DNA from: Hymenobacter profundi
GTDB taxonomy: Bacteria; Bacteroidota; Bacteroidia; Cytophagales; Hymenobacteraceae
Length of the DNA: 64,000 bases
Assembly (NCBI RefSeq): GCF_019334315.1
Contig: NZ_JAHWGL010000008.1
Span: 1 to 64,000 of the forward strand
Direction: 5' to 3'
This document shows, in pieces, positions 63,128 to 64,000 of the stretch. The stretch's first letter is position 1, and the number at the start of each line of letters is the position of its first letter. The notes below the pieces were generated by a model that saw only the letters and a list, made by a program, of their open reading frames with translations, ran no database searches and had not been told where the DNA came from. Made by a program: the position numbers and the translations under genes.

Positions 63128-64000
63128 ATGGTTACACAACGAAAAATCAGAGTGCTGGAAAGCATCCGACAGGGAGCTATCGGCGGAGGTGAAACGCATG
63201 TGCTGGATGTAGTGCGGCTGTTAGATAAAAACCGATATGAGCCTATCGTACTATCGTTCACGCCGGGACCAATGGTGGATCGGCTGCGAGCAATGGGCAT
63301 CACCACCCACGTCATAGAAACCGAAAAGCCATTTAATTTTCTGAAATGGCAGCAGGTAAAGCAATTGCTTAAGCAAGAGCGAATTGATATTGTGCATGCC
63401 CATGGTACCCGTGCGGGATCCAATACATTCTGGGCAGCTAAGCGATTAGGGCTACCTATTATTTACACCGTGCATGGCTGGTCGTTTCACGTCGATCAAC
63501 AACCGCTGGTATTGCGTATTCGACAGCTTGGGGAAAAGCTATTGCTCAAGCAGGCTAGTGTGACAGTATGCGTATCAGAAAGTAACTATCAAGACGGTTT
63601 AGCCTTCAGTGATATGAGGAGGGCCGTAGTGATTAAAAACGGGGTAGACTTAACTAAATATGACCCAGCCCGTAGTTTCACCGACATCCGGGCAGAATTG
63701 GGTTTACCAGCCAACCGAGTGTTGATTGGCTATATTGCGCGTATTACGGTGCAAAAAGACCCGTTCACGCTGCTACGCGCTATTGCATTGCTGCCAGCCG
63801 ATATCCCAGCTACTTTTCTATTGGTAGGCGATGGTGACCTAAAAGCTGCCGCCGTGCAGTTGGCACAGGAGTTACAGTTGGGGTCACGTGTTGTATTTCT
63901 AGCAGCCCGGCAGGATATCCCCGATCTCTTGCGAGCGCTGGATATCTATTGCCTACCCTCGCTGTGGGAAGGGCTGTCGTTGGGGCTGCTCGAAGCTATG
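63128..64000 (+). CDS. Glycosyltransferase family 4, cut by window end
   Basis: The first 291 codons of a GT-B enzyme. The N-terminal half has IRVLESIRQGAIGGGETHVLDVV and IDIVHAHGTRAGSNTFWAA; the C-terminal half has IKNGVDLTKYDP, IGYIARITVQKDPFTLLRA, and the start of the E-x7-E region, WEGLSLGLLEAM, at the edge. Retaining transferases of this kind extend the lipid-linked sugar chain. Confidence 0.93.
   Translation, partial: MVTQRKIRVLESIRQGAIGGGETHVLDVVRLLDKNRYEPIVLSFTPGPMVDRLRAMGITTHVIETEKPFNFLKWQQVKQLLKQERIDIVHAHGTRAGSNTFWAAKRLGLPIIYTVHGWSFHVDQQPLVLRIRQLGEKLLLKQASVTVCVSESNYQDGLAFSDMRRAVVIKNGVDLTKYDPARSFTDIRAELGLPANRVLIGYIARITVQKDPFTLLRAIALLPADIPATFLLVGDGDLKAAAVQLAQELQLGSRVVFLAARQDIPDLLRALDIYCLPSLWEGLSLGLLEAM

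Noticed and set aside
1..64000. CRISPR arrays, transposases, integrases, rRNA and tRNA genes
   Set aside because: None was found; the repeats present are inverted pairs, not regularly spaced direct repeats.

Overview
The window looks like chromosomal DNA of a Bacteroidota species, most likely a Hymenobacter-type member of the Cytophagales. The reasons are promoters of the form TAnnTTTG, few Shine-Dalgarno sites, a tmRNA tag ending in YAMAA, a type IX secretion (T9SS) C-terminal signal, a carboxypeptidase-regulatory-domain beta-barrel receptor, GIN/DUF2807, DUF1684 and DUF1990 proteins, LytTR two-component signalling and PorT-type barrels. The genus is an inference. Most genes are GC-rich; two stretches (20.3-21.6 kb and 47-49.6 kb) are clearly AT-rich.

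Layout. 0-12.6 kb: single metabolic and repair genes (GluQ-type synthetase, endonuclease V, two overlapping DUF1990 genes, zinc alcohol dehydrogenase, aminotransferase, cytochrome b-type protein, a double retropepsin-like protein, aldehyde dehydrogenase, DinB, DUF202, exported MsrB). 12.6-13.0 kb: a decayed CHRD gene. 13.1-16.6 kb: an ABC transporter operon with its YtrA-type GntR regulator, a GIN-domain protein and a DoxX protein, preceded by a promoter overlapped by a 24-bp inverted repeat. 16.7-20.3 kb: flavin-nucleotide-binding protein, barrel protein, GNAT, and a ModF-like double ABC ATPase. 20.3-21.6 kb: a lone AT-rich P-loop ATPase, probably acquired. 21.7-28.6 kb: icd, a large M16 peptidase and dnaX. 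28.8-30.0 kb: tmRNA (ssrA) followed by a small HTH gene. 30.7-35.8 kb: uvsE, envelope proteins, a phosphoesterase and radC. 36.0-40.5 kb: a LytS/LytTR pair divergent from an outer-membrane beta-barrel gene, with a symmetric 21-bp-phased operator-like array between them. 40.6-46.7 kb: DUF1684, pheT, a coiled-coil gene, zapA, a structured RNA candidate and rny. 47-64 kb: an exopolysaccharide locus (flippase, glycosyltransferases, T9SS glycosidase, hybrid kinase and response regulator, priming sugar transferase, short TolC-like protein, Wzz-like co-polymerase, Wzy-like polymerase, more glycosyltransferases and a 28-residue membrane peptide); the last gene runs off the window.

How the genes work together. 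The clearest functional unit is the Wzy-type polysaccharide pathway: a priming transferase loads the first sugar on the lipid carrier, glycosyltransferases extend it, the flippase exports it, the Wzy-like protein polymerises it and the Wzz/TolC-like pair sets chain length and export. The hybrid kinase and single-domain regulator in the middle probably control it. The other two regulatory modules (GntR-ABC and LytS/LytTR-barrel) each carry a visible candidate operator.

The intergenic gaps hold many long inverted repeats of at least five sequence types, nearly all just behind a stop codon. One type has a nested hairpin with compensatory base changes between its two copies. No CRISPR array, rRNA operon, tRNA, transposase or integrase was seen.
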